The notes below the pieces were generated by a model. It did not search any database, was not told where the DNA came from, and saw only the letters and a list, made by a program, of their open reading frames with translations. Source: SG8-4 sp964598225 (lineage in GTDB: Bacteria; Planctomycetota; Phycisphaerae; Sedimentisphaerales; Anaerobacaceae). Taken from it: a stretch of 64,000 nucleotides of DNA. The DNA is taken from NCBI GenBank assembly GCA_964598225.1, contig CAZRBG010000002.1:124001-188000 (forward strand), in the 5' to 3' direction. The number at the start of each line of letters is the position of its first letter. The stretch's first letter is position 1. A program made the position numbers and the translations under genes. Below, piece after piece: positions 1 through 8,292 of the stretch.

Positions 1-1
1 C

Positions 2-595
2 GCCGACGACGTCCGCAACGCCAGGCCTGTGATTACTTCAGCCGGGGCCCTGGTGGCGCAGCTCGAAGTGCCTCTGGAGACGGTCGAATTTGCCGTGCAG
101 ATGGCGGCAAATTGCTGCATACCCTTTGTTCTTGATCCGGCGCCGGCGCAGAAGCTCGGTCCCAAATTGCTCAGCATGGTTGACGTCCTGACGCCTAACG
201 AGACCGAAGCTCGGATTCTCACCGGAATAGAGGTCACGGATGAAAACTCCGCCCGCAAAGCTGCCGGGAACCTGCTGGATAACGGCGCAGGGTCGGTTGT
301 CTTGAGTATGGGAGCGAAGGGTTATCTGCTTGCGACGGAAGAAGAGACGGAATTTGTCCCGGCGATTCCGGTGGAAGCCGTGGATGCTACCGCCGCCGGA
401 GATGCGTTCACCGGCTCGCTGGCGGTCGGCCTGGCGCGCGGCGAGAAGCTCGCCAAGGCGGCCTTCTTCGCCAAGCACGTGGCCGCTCTTTCGGTCACCA
501 AAATGGGGGCGCAGTCTTCGATGCCTTCGGGCAAACAGGTGGAAAATTTCATGAAGAATATATCTGCTCAGGGAGTTAAAGATGAGAAAAAGTAA
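2..595 (+). CDS. rbsK: Ribokinase, PfkB family (5' end outside window)
   Basis: C-terminal 197 residues of a PfkB-family sugar kinase; the reading frame is open from the first bases of the window, so the N-terminal sugar-binding part is missing. The family signature is clear: DATAAGDAFTG near the C-terminus contains the catalytic Asp and the anion hole, and TPNETEA lies in the middle. Ribokinase phosphorylates D-ribose after import. The stop overlaps the start of the binding-protein gene by 14 bases, and the next genes encode the whole importer, which supports ribose over other PfkB substrates. Specificity is inferred from neighbours. Confidence 0.9.
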   Translation, partial: ADDVRNARPVITSAGALVAQLEVPLETVEFAVQMAANCCIPFVLDPAPAQKLGPKLLSMVDVLTPNETEARILTGIEVTDENSARKAAGNLLDNGAGSVVLSMGAKGYLLATEEETEFVPAIPVEAVDATAAGDAFTGSLAVGLARGEKLAKAAFFAKHVAALSVTKMGAQSSMPSGKQVENFMKNISAQGVKDEKK

Positions 596-1535
596 CGCAC
601 TTGTCGCCACGGTTCTCATTCTTTGTATCGCGGTCTTGTCACTAATGCCGACAGGCTGCAAAAAGCAGGATTCCGACAAGCCGGAGATTGCTCTGGTGAT
701 GAAGTCGCTGGCCAACGAGTTCTTCAAGACGATGGAGGACGGCGCCAAGGCGCACCAGAAGAAGCACGCCGCCGAGTACGACCTCACCGCCGTCGGCATA
801 AAGAATGAGCTGGACGTGGCCCAGCAGGTCAGGCTCGTCGAGCAGATGATCGCCAAGGGAGTCGATGCGATAGTGATCGCCCCGGCCGACTCGAAGAGCC
901 TGGTTCCCGTCTGCAAGCGGGCGATGGACGCCGGAATTGTCGTGGTCAATATCGACAATAAATTCGATGACGAAGTCCTCAAGGATAAGGGCATCTCGAT
1001 CCCGTTCGTGGGGCCGGACAATCGCAAAGGCGCCAGGCTCGCCGGAGAATACCTTGCCAACAAATTGAACGAAGGTGACAAAGTCGCCATCATCGAAGGA
1101 GCACCCAACACCTTCAACGGAATCCAGCGCAAGCTCGGGTTCGAGGATGCGATGAATGCCGCCGGGATGAACATCGTCGCCTCTCAGTCGGGCTATTGGG
1201 AAATGGCCAAGGCGAACCAGGTCGTCTCGGCGATTCTTACAGAGCATCCGGATATCAAGGCGCTGCTCTGCGCCAATGACAACATGGCTCTCGGCGCCGC
1301 GGCGGCGAGAAAAGCGGCGGGAAAGTCCGACGATGTTATGATAATCGGCTTCGACAATATCTCTGCCGTACAGGAACTCCTTAAGGAGGGCGGCATCCTC
1401 TGTACCATCGATCAGCACGCTGATAAGCTGGCGATTTATGGCATCGAGTATGCCCTGGAGATGCTCAAAAACAAGGGCGAGCCTAAAGACCGGGAGACCC
1501 CCGTTGACCTCATCACGGCGGAAACGCTCAAATGA
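582..1535 (+). CDS. rbsB: Ribose-type ABC transporter, substrate-binding lipoprotein
   Basis: Periplasmic-binding-protein-like domain of the RbsB family (317 residues). The N-terminus is a lipoprotein signal with lipobox LMPTGC, so the binding protein is predicted to be membrane-tethered rather than free. The body shows the typical EIALVMKSLANEFF opening, IAPADSKSLVPV, and the hinge segment LLCANDNMALGAA followed by IIGFDN. The gene starts inside the end of the kinase gene and its stop shares four bases (ATGA) with the ATPase gene, so the operon is translationally coupled. The sugar is inferred to be ribose or a related pentose. Confidence 0.9.
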   Translation: MRKSNALVATVLILCIAVLSLMPTGCKKQDSDKPEIALVMKSLANEFFKTMEDGAKAHQKKHAAEYDLTAVGIKNELDVAQQVRLVEQMIAKGVDAIVIAPADSKSLVPVCKRAMDAGIVVVNIDNKFDDEVLKDKGISIPFVGPDNRKGARLAGEYLANKLNEGDKVAIIEGAPNTFNGIQRKLGFEDAMNAAGMNIVASQSGYWEMAKANQVVSAILTEHPDIKALLCANDNMALGAAAARKAAGKSDDVMIIGFDNISAVQELLKEGGILCTIDQHADKLAIYGIEYALEMLKNKGEPKDRETPVDLITAETLK

Positions 1536-3046
1536 CTTCCGACCCGGCCGAAACAATCCTAAAGGCACGCAGAATCAGCAAGTCATACCCGGGTGTCCGG
1601 GCGCTGGCTGACGTTGATTTCGATCTGGAGGCAGGCGAAGTACACGCCCTCGTGGGTGAGAACGGCGCCGGAAAAAGCACGCTGGCTCGCATCATTGCCG
1701 GTGTTACGAAACCCGATGTCGGTGACATGGAGTTGGACGGCCGGCCGTACGTCGCCGACAGCAGATCGGATGCCGAAAAGCATGGCGTGCGGATGGTGAT
1801 GCAGGAGCTGAACCTGATAGGTAATCTGACCGTTGCCGAGAACACCTTTATCGAGAAGCTCCCCAGCAGGCTCGGATTCGTCGATTACGCCAAGCTCAGT
1901 GAAGCTGCGAGCCAGATAATGAAGCAGGTCGGCCTCGACGATGTCGATCCGGCAACACCAGTTCGACTGTTGGGAGTCGGGCAGCAGCAGATGGTCGAGA
2001 TCGCCGCCGGCCTGTCGCGGCAGTGCCGGATACTGGCGCTCGATGAGCCGACGGCGTCGCTGACCGATAAAGAGATCGAGCTTCTCTTCTACCAGATTAA
2101 AAGACTAAAACAAGAGCGGGTCGGCGTCATTTATATTTCGCACCGGATCGAAGAAGTCATGCGCATCGCAGATCGCGTAACAATCCTGCGCGACGGCAGG
2201 CTGATCTCGACAAGGCCGACAGATAAACTTACCGCCGACGATATTATCCGCATGATGGTCGGGCGAGATCTGGAGCAGGTGCATTTACGGCACGAGAGCA
2301 AGCTCGGCCCGGTGGCTATTCGCGTCGAAGGGCTGAATCTTCGGGATAAGGTCCGAGACGTCAGCTTCGAGGCGCATCGCGGCGAGATTCTCGGCGTCGC
2401 CGGGCTGATGGGTTCGGGCAGGACCGAGACCATGCGGGCGATTTTCGGTGCCGACCGCGCCGAAAGCGGCGGGATTTATCTCTCCGGCGAAGCGAAGCCG
2501 GCGCGGATTGACTCGCCTCGCGATGCGGTTAGAAGCGGAATCGCGCTTCTGACCGAAGACCGCAAGGAGCAGGGACTGCTTTTGCCGCTGTCGATTCGCA
2601 GGAACATTTCGCTGATGAGGCTCGATGACGTGAGCCGTTTCGGCTGGATGGATGAAGCCAGGGAGCGATCCGTCGCCGACCGGCACGCTGAGACGCTTTC
2701 GATACGATGCTCTTCGACCGAGCAGACGGCCGGGCAACTGAGCGGCGGCAATCAGCAGAAAGTGGTCATCGCGAAATGGCTGTATCGGAATTGCGACGTG
2801 CTGATCTTCGACGAGCCGACCAAGGGCATCGACGTCGGGGCGAAGTTCGAGATTTACAATATGCTCGGCAGGCTCGCCGACGAGGGCAAGGCGATCATTT
2901 TCGTCTCGTCGGAGCTTAAAGAGCTGATGGCGGTGTGCGACAGGATAATAGTTTTCTCAGCCGGGACTGTCGCGGGAAATTTTGTCCCGGGCAGTTGGAG
3001 CCGCGAGAAGATCATGGCCGCGGCGTTGAGCGAGTATGCGGCGTGA
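1532..3046 (+). CDS. rbsA: Ribose-type ABC transporter, double ATP-binding subunit
   Basis: 504-residue fused ABC ATPase of the RbsA/MglA type. First domain: Walker A GENGAGKST at residues 42-50, a signature-like LGVGQQQM and Walker B ILALDEPTAS. Second domain: degenerate Walker A GLMGSGRTE, signature LSGGNQQK and Walker B LIFDEPTKGIDV. The degenerate second P-loop and the GIDV ending are normal for this family. It energises sugar import together with the adjacent permease. The start overlaps the upstream stop by four bases. Confidence 0.93.
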   Translation: MTSDPAETILKARRISKSYPGVRALADVDFDLEAGEVHALVGENGAGKSTLARIIAGVTKPDVGDMELDGRPYVADSRSDAEKHGVRMVMQELNLIGNLTVAENTFIEKLPSRLGFVDYAKLSEAASQIMKQVGLDDVDPATPVRLLGVGQQQMVEIAAGLSRQCRILALDEPTASLTDKEIELLFYQIKRLKQERVGVIYISHRIEEVMRIADRVTILRDGRLISTRPTDKLTADDIIRMMVGRDLEQVHLRHESKLGPVAIRVEGLNLRDKVRDVSFEAHRGEILGVAGLMGSGRTETMRAIFGADRAESGGIYLSGEAKPARIDSPRDAVRSGIALLTEDRKEQGLLLPLSIRRNISLMRLDDVSRFGWMDEARERSVADRHAETLSIRCSSTEQTAGQLSGGNQQKVVIAKWLYRNCDVLIFDEPTKGIDVGAKFEIYNMLGRLADEGKAIIFVSSELKELMAVCDRIIVFSAGTVAGNFVPGSWSREKIMAAALSEYAA

Positions 3047-3062
3047 GCCGCAGGGTGGTCTT

Positions 3063-4052
3063 ATGAGCAGGAAGACGAAGAACGATGGACGAGGGATGAT
3101 AGACGAGGGACGAGCGAAGCGTTCGTTGCCGGCGTTTCTGACGGACTACATCGGGATGGCGGCGGCGCTGGCGGTTTTGCTGGTTGTATTCGGCTTCTCG
3201 GCGGGGAATTTCTTCACACTCACGAACTTCAGGACCATTGCCAACCAGGTCTCGGACACTACAATCGTCGCCGTGGGGATGACGTTTGTTTTGATAATAG
3301 CCGGGATTGATCTTTCCGTTGGATCTGTGCTCGCGCTGTCGGGCGCCGTGCTCGGCGTGTGCATGGTCAGGTTCGACCTGCCTTTGCCGCTTGCTATCTG
3401 CGCATGCCTCGCGGCGGGAATCGCCTGCGGCTGTGCCAATGGACTTATCGTGACGCGCTGGCGCGTACCGTCGTTCATCGTCACGCTCGGTATGCTGGAG
3501 ATCGCTCGCGGCGCCGCCCATCTTGTGATGAACTCGCAGACACAGTACATCGGCGCATCGGTCGCAGTGATAGCCGGCAGGGGGCTGCTGATTCCGTTTA
3601 TCGTCGCCGTTATCATCGTGATTCTCGGCCAGTTGGTTCTCTCGCGGACAGTCTTCGGCAGGTATGTCGTCGCCGTTGGTACAAACGAAGAGGCCGTCAG
3701 GCTCTCCGGGATCGATCCAAGACCGATCAAGCTCGCTGTCTTTGCCCTGAGCGGGTTCCTTACCGCCGTAGCGGCTGTAATCAGCACCGCTCGGATGGAG
3801 GCCGCCGATCCCAATGCCGGCGAGGGGCTGGAGCTGCGGGCCATCGCGGCGGTAGTCATCGGCGGCACGAGCCTGATGGGCGGACGCGGCTCGGTGGTCA
3901 GCTCGTTCTTCGGCGTTTTGATAATAGCCGTCCTCGAAGCGGGCCTGATCCAGATGGGAGTGGGCGAGCCGACAAAAAGAGTAATCACCGGCTGCGTAAT
4001 AATAGCCGCAGTAATCCTCGACCAATACCGCCACAGAATCAAAAAACCGTAG
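3063..4052 (+). CDS. rbsC: Ribose-type ABC transporter, permease
   Basis: Integral membrane permease of the RbsC family with many hydrophobic helices and the conserved loop GGTSLMGGRGSV near the C-terminus. I prefer the ATG at 3063 (GGTGG upstream) over an in-frame ATG at 3036 inside the end of rbsA; either gives a soluble N-terminal tail. That tail is odd: bases 3076-3117 contain three degenerate copies of a GACGAGGGA-like unit, so part of it is a short tandem repeat that is translated. The TAG stop codon lies inside the arm of an inverted repeat (see 4049-4147). Confidence 0.9.
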   Translation: MSRKTKNDGRGMIDEGRAKRSLPAFLTDYIGMAAALAVLLVVFGFSAGNFFTLTNFRTIANQVSDTTIVAVGMTFVLIIAGIDLSVGSVLALSGAVLGVCMVRFDLPLPLAICACLAAGIACGCANGLIVTRWRVPSFIVTLGMLEIARGAAHLVMNSQTQYIGASVAVIAGRGLLIPFIVAVIIVILGQLVLSRTVFGRYVVAVGTNEEAVRLSGIDPRPIKLAVFALSGFLTAVAAVISTARMEAADPNAGEGLELRAIAAVVIGGTSLMGGRGSVVSSFFGVLIIAVLEAGLIQMGVGEPTKRVITGCVIIAAVILDQYRHRIKKP

Positions 4053-4147
4053 CGAGGGCGTCCCGCCCTTGTTTTAACTTCCTTCGAAACAGACTTGCCC
4101 TTGTTCGATAAAGCGAGGCCGGGACGCCCTCGCTACGAACGCCTTAT
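4049..4147. repeat. GC-rich two-ended repeat element, copy 1
   Basis: A 17-bp perfect inverted repeat: left arm 4049-4065 (GTAGCGAGGGCGTCCCG), right arm 4120-4136. The left block GTAGCGAGGGCGTCCCG followed by CCCTTGT, and the right block GGGACGCCCTCGCTAC followed by GAACGCCTTAT, recur in the same orientation at 54525-54642 around an unrelated centre. The first TAG of the left arm is the rbsC stop codon. It lies between convergent rbsC and nqrF and could also act as a bidirectional hairpin. Confidence 0.7.
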
Positions 4148-4206
4148 GGCGTCACTATGAACAGGCGGGAAGTTCATTGTGTCACGTGGTCGGACGATGG
4201 TGAATC

Positions 4207-5310
4207 TTAGCCGAAGTCGTCGTAGAAGATGTCGTCCGAACGGACGCCCTTTTCCTCGAGTACTCTTGTAACCGCTTCGATCATGAGGGGAGGCCCGCAG
4301 AGGAATGCCTGTCGCGGAACGCCTTGTTCGAGGTGTTTGTCCACCGCCAGATGGATGAAGCCGGTCTCTCCGTCCCATTTCTCCTCCGGTTTCAATTCAT
4401 CCGACAGGGCGTAGATTACGTGGAAGTTGGGGTGTTTCTTCTGCAATTTCTCGAATTGTTCGAGGTAGAAGATGTCTTCAGTGGTCCGGCATCCGAAGAA
4501 CAGCCAGCACGTTCGGTCGGGCCATTTGTGGTAAAGCGTGTAGATGATGTTCTTCATCGGCGCCATGCCGCAGCCGCCGCCGACGCAGACGATTTCGGTG
4601 TTCGGGTCCTCGTTCAGGTAGAAGTCACCGTAGGGGCCGGTAAATACAACGGGGTCGCCGACCTGGAGATTATGAAGGTACGTCGAGCCGATTCCGCCGG
4701 GCACGAGCCTGACAACAAGCTCGACAACTTTAGGTTCGTAGGCGGGCGAGCTGATCGAATATGCGCGGAAGACCGGACCGTCCGGAGAAGGGGCCTGAAC
4801 CTGGACGTACTGGCCCGGCCTCTGTGAAATTTCCTGATCGTCGTCGAGGGCGAACCTCAGTTCCTTGATGTCGTGCGTGAGCACCTCGGTGCTCTCGACC
4901 TTAGCCGTGAACATCTTGACGTTCAGGAAATCTTCGGGAATACGCACGTATATGTCTTCTCGAATCTTAACCTGACAAGCCAGACGCATGCCGGAGCGAA
5001 TCTCCTTGCGCGTCAGCAGTGGAGTTTCAGTGGGCAGGACGGGCCCGCCTCCGGAGACAACCGTGATCTTGCAATGGCCGCAGGTTCCTTTGCCGCCGCA
5101 GGCCGACGGTATGAAAATATCGTTGGCGTAAAGACTTGCGAGCAACGTTTGACCGCCCTCGGCCTCGAGCGGCTTTTCCCCGGCGTTAATGTCGAGCTTG
5201 CATACGCCGTAGTTAATCAGGAAACGTTCGGCGATCATCAACCCTGCCGCGAGAACTACCACCAGCCCTGAAAAAGAAAGAATTGAATACAAGTAAATCG
5301 TGAAACCCAT
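4207..5310 (-). CDS. nqrF: Na+-translocating NADH:quinone reductase subunit F
   Basis: NADH-oxidising entry subunit of Na+-NQR (367 residues). One N-terminal membrane helix (about residues 5-27) is followed by a plant-type [2Fe-2S] ferredoxin domain with cysteines 71, 77, 80 and 112, then a ferredoxin-reductase domain with the FAD motif RAYS (182-185), VCVGGGCGMAP for NADH binding near 241-251, and a C-terminal aromatic FYDDFG. Somewhat shorter than the roughly 400-residue gammaproteobacterial form but with all cofactor motifs. Last gene of nqrABCDEF. Confidence 0.95.
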   Translation of the reverse strand: MGFTIYLYSILSFSGLVVVLAAGLMIAERFLINYGVCKLDINAGEKPLEAEGGQTLLASLYANDIFIPSACGGKGTCGHCKITVVSGGGPVLPTETPLLTRKEIRSGMRLACQVKIREDIYVRIPEDFLNVKMFTAKVESTEVLTHDIKELRFALDDDQEISQRPGQYVQVQAPSPDGPVFRAYSISSPAYEPKVVELVVRLVPGGIGSTYLHNLQVGDPVVFTGPYGDFYLNEDPNTEIVCVGGGCGMAPMKNIIYTLYHKWPDRTCWLFFGCRTTEDIFYLEQFEKLQKKHPNFHVIYALSDELKPEEKWDGETGFIHLAVDKHLEQGVPRQAFLCGPPLMIEAVTRVLEEKGVRSDDIFYDDFG

Positions 5311-5323
5311 TGAGAACTCCTAC

Positions 5324-5914
5324 CTATTGGATTGCCACCATCCCGGCAAAACCCATAAACGCCATGGCCAGAACGCCCGTGACGACCATCGCTATAGCCA
5401 CACCCTCGAAGCATTGCGGCACGTTGCTGTATCTCATCTTCTGCCTCAGACCGGCCATAAGCACAATCGCCACCGCCCAGCCGATCCCGGCGCCGAGGCC
5501 GAAACCAACCGACTGCAAAAAGCTGTATTCTCGTATAATCATGAACAAAGATGTTCCGAGAATGGCGCAGTTGACCGTAATCAGCGGCAGGAATATTCCG
5601 AGCGCGAAATATAGCTTGGGACTGAAGCGCTCGACGAACATTTCGACCAATTGCACGAAAGCCGCGATGACCGCTATAAAAACGATGTATTGCAGGTGAA
5701 CCAGACCGAGAGGCACAAGGACGCCGTGGTAGACTGCGTAATTTATCATCGTCGTCATAATCATAACGAAGATGACGGCTGTCCCCAGCCCCAGCGACGT
5801 CTTTATCTGGCGCGAACACGCGATAAACGAGCACATGCCGAGAAAGTTCGTCAGCAGGATATTATTGGTGAATATCGCCGCAACAAATATTACCCATGCA
5901 GATGTTTCACTCAT
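5324..5914 (-). CDS. nqrE: Na+-translocating NADH:quinone reductase subunit E
   Basis: 196-residue polytopic membrane protein of the NqrE/RnfA family, with the conserved TNNILLTNFLGMCSF helix carrying a cysteine that in this family helps hold the intramembrane iron between NqrD and NqrE. It pairs with NqrD by inverted topology. Its start codon shares one base with the nqrD stop, so the two partner subunits are translationally coupled. Confidence 0.95.
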   Translation of the reverse strand: MSETSAWVIFVAAIFTNNILLTNFLGMCSFIACSRQIKTSLGLGTAVIFVMIMTTMINYAVYHGVLVPLGLVHLQYIVFIAVIAAFVQLVEMFVERFSPKLYFALGIFLPLITVNCAILGTSLFMIIREYSFLQSVGFGLGAGIGWAVAIVLMAGLRQKMRYSNVPQCFEGVAIAMVVTGVLAMAFMGFAGMVAIQ

Positions 5915-6579
5915 TATTTATTCTCCTCAGGTTCCGGGCCTTTTAGTGCGTTAAACAGGGCGATCACGAACCCGAGCGCGAAGAAAGCCCCCGGCGCCAG
6001 TATCATCAGCTGGTTGGGCGTGTACCAGGACGTGAATCCGGGAATCGTAAAACCAAGAATCTCGCCTGAACCCAGCAGTTCTCTGCTAAAGCCGATAACG
6101 GCCAGGATCACGGCGTACCCCACGCCGTTGGCTATGCCGTCAACGATCGAGAGAATCGGCGGGTTCTGCAGCGCGAACGCCTCGGCACGACCCATGATGA
6201 TACAGTTGGTGATAATCAGGCCGACGTAAGGGCCGAGCTGCTTCGACATGTCCCAGTAGAAGGCCTTCAAAAACTGGTCGAAAAGAATCACGAACGTTGC
6301 GATGATAGCCACTTCTGCGATCATTCTCACTCGATGGGGTGTGTGCTTTCGCAGGATCGATACCATCAGGTTGGAGCCGACGTTGACGAAAATGAGCGCG
6401 GCGCCCATCACGAGCGAGTTTTCCAGCCGGTTAGTCACCGCCAGCGCCGAGCAGATGCCCAGCACCTGGATCGCCAGCGGGTTGTTGGCCCAGGCCCCTT
6501 CTTTGAATGTCACCACGCCCTTGCCGCCGCACAGCCCTTTCGGAGCGCAGGTCGCACAAGCCATTTGATTATCTGCCAT
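5914..6579 (-). CDS. nqrD: Na+-translocating NADH:quinone reductase subunit D
   Basis: 221-residue membrane subunit of the NqrD/RnfE family. The body has the characteristic NPLAIQVLGICSALAVTN opening and IITNCIIMGRAEAFA with the conserved helix-breaking NC. Odd detail: the N-terminal cytoplasmic extension before residue 20 carries a CATCAPKGLC Cys cluster not usual in the family; it could bind a metal, but only the residues are visible. Its function is to form, with NqrE, the iron-containing core that passes electrons across the membrane. Confidence 0.94.
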   Translation of the reverse strand: MADNQMACATCAPKGLCGGKGVVTFKEGAWANNPLAIQVLGICSALAVTNRLENSLVMGAALIFVNVGSNLMVSILRKHTPHRVRMIAEVAIIATFVILFDQFLKAFYWDMSKQLGPYVGLIITNCIIMGRAEAFALQNPPILSIVDGIANGVGYAVILAVIGFSRELLGSGEILGFTIPGFTSWYTPNQLMILAPGAFFALGFVIALFNALKGPEPEENK

Positions 6580-6584
6580 TTCTA

Positions 6585-7196
6585 TTACTCCTGGTTAACT
6601 ATGCGTTCTATCGCTTCGTTAAGCATTGCCTGTAGTTTGTCGCAGGTCATCGTCGCGCCGCTTATGCCGTCAACCTTGTTCGGCGCCGGCTCACCGGCCA
6701 TACTGATCTTAATTCCGGGCTCTCCGGCGGCGTCCACTATCGACTTGCCGACGAACTGATCGCGGAACCATTTTGCGGAAATCTCACCGCCGAGACCAGG
6801 GGTCTCTTCCTGCTCGTAGATTGTCATGCCCCGGATGGTTTTCATGTCCGGCTCCAGAGCCAGAAACCCCTTTACCGGACCCCACAAACCGGGACCGGTA
6901 AAACGTACGGCAACTCCGAGTGTCCTGCCGTCGGCCTCGGGCGGGGAATAGACGTATGTCGTCAAATCCCCCATTTTTTTCTCCTGCACGGTCTCTTCGC
7001 GTATTTCCACAACCTTCATGGATGAAACGCCTTCCGGCAATGGCACTTTCAGAGCCTTGAGGATGTTTAAGGCTTCTTCGGCTTCCTGATTGGCCTCTTT
7101 GTAAGGCTTGGTGAAGCTCGCCGCGGCTGTCAGCAGCAGGGCACAGGCGCAGCCGAGCACCGCCGCGAAGCCGATTGTGTATGTATTACCCTTCAC
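6585..7196 (-). CDS. nqrC: Na+-translocating NADH:quinone reductase subunit C
   Basis: 203-residue subunit with one N-terminal membrane helix and a periplasmic FMN-binding domain. The flavinylation motif is SGATMT at 179-184, so FMN should be attached by a phosphoester to Thr182. The ETPGLGGE loop that contacts the flavin is also present. Covalent attachment needs ApbE, which is not in this window. The start lies 11 bases inside the end of nqrB. Confidence 0.94.
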   Translation of the reverse strand: MKGNTYTIGFAAVLGCACALLLTAAASFTKPYKEANQEAEEALNILKALKVPLPEGVSSMKVVEIREETVQEKKMGDLTTYVYSPPEADGRTLGVAVRFTGPGLWGPVKGFLALEPDMKTIRGMTIYEQEETPGLGGEISAKWFRDQFVGKSIVDAAGEPGIKISMAGEPAPNKVDGISGATMTCDKLQAMLNEAIERIVNQE

Positions 7197-8292
7197 TTCT
7201 GAGCCTCCTGATGTGAATGCCTGTTACTATTTCATCGAGAACCGGTGCGGTTATGTTGCCTAAGAGGATAGCGAATGTCACGCCCTCGACGTAGCCCGTG
7301 AAATGCCGTATCAATACCGTCACCGAACCGATTATTATTCCGTACATCCATTTGGCTGCGTTTGTGGTCGGGCCTGTCACGGGGTCGGTCGCCATGTAGA
7401 AGGCGCCGAAGAGCAATCCTCCCGCACACAAATGCCAAAACGCCGGGCCTAACACACCCGGCATATTGGATGGAACTGCCCCGCCGGCAACCAGCGCGGC
7501 GGTGAGTAAAAAGAACGAACCTATAATCGCTGCGACCGTGCGCCAGTTAGCGACGCGCGTCAGCAGCAGAAAACCACCGCCGAGGATTATCATCAGCGCC
7601 GAAGTTTCGCCGAAGCTGCCGGAAATGTTCCCGAGGAACATGTGGGAGGTGGCCACCATCTCTCCCTGTTTGGCCAGTGCTAATGGTGTAGCCGAGCTGA
7701 TCGCATCGACGGTCGAGGCGTCCACCCAGCTAAGCAGCCGTCCCGCGACGTCCTGACTGGGCTCAAGGTAGCTTGCCGCCATTTGCTTGGGATAAGCAAG
7801 AGCCAGAAAACATCGACCCACGAGGGCGGGATTGAAAACGTTGCGGCCGGTCCCGCCGAAAAGTTCCTTGCCGACAAGTACGCCGAACGCAACTCCCAGA
7901 GCTACCATCCAAAGAGGCAGAGTAGGCGGCAGGATCAGGGGCCAGAGTATGCCCGTTACGAAGAACCCCTCGTTGATGCTCTCCTTGCGCACGATTGAAA
8001 AGGCCGCCTCAACCGCCAGGCCTGCAGCGTAAGACACGACCACCATTGCCAAAAACCGCAGCCCGAAAAAGTACCACGCAGCTAATACGCACGGCACCAG
8101 AGATATGATGACCATAGACATGAATCGCTTCACGTCAAGCGGGTCCCGAATATGCGGAGGGCCCAACGTCCTGTCCGACGGGGAGAAGAGGAAATGCTCC
8201 AGCGCCTCGAATACCGGATGGAAGGCCTTGAGTTTGCCGCCTTCTTCGAAATGCGGCCGAACCTTTTCAACAACGTTCAAAAACCACTTCAC
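7186..8292 (-). CDS. nqrB: Na+-translocating NADH:quinone reductase subunit B
   Basis: 368-residue polytopic subunit of the NqrB/RnfD family that holds covalent FMN and riboflavin and forms the sodium pathway. The flavinylation site is DAISSATPLA, with Thr202 as the expected attachment residue, and GGTGRNVFNPA is the conserved loop at about 146-156. The start overlaps the nqrA stop by four bases. Confidence 0.95.
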   Translation of the reverse strand: MKWFLNVVEKVRPHFEEGGKLKAFHPVFEALEHFLFSPSDRTLGPPHIRDPLDVKRFMSMVIISLVPCVLAAWYFFGLRFLAMVVVSYAAGLAVEAAFSIVRKESINEGFFVTGILWPLILPPTLPLWMVALGVAFGVLVGKELFGGTGRNVFNPALVGRCFLALAYPKQMAASYLEPSQDVAGRLLSWVDASTVDAISSATPLALAKQGEMVATSHMFLGNISGSFGETSALMIILGGGFLLLTRVANWRTVAAIIGSFFLLTAALVAGGAVPSNMPGVLGPAFWHLCAGGLLFGAFYMATDPVTGPTTNAAKWMYGIIIGSVTVLIRHFTGYVEGVTFAILLGNITAPVLDEIVTGIHIRRLRSEG

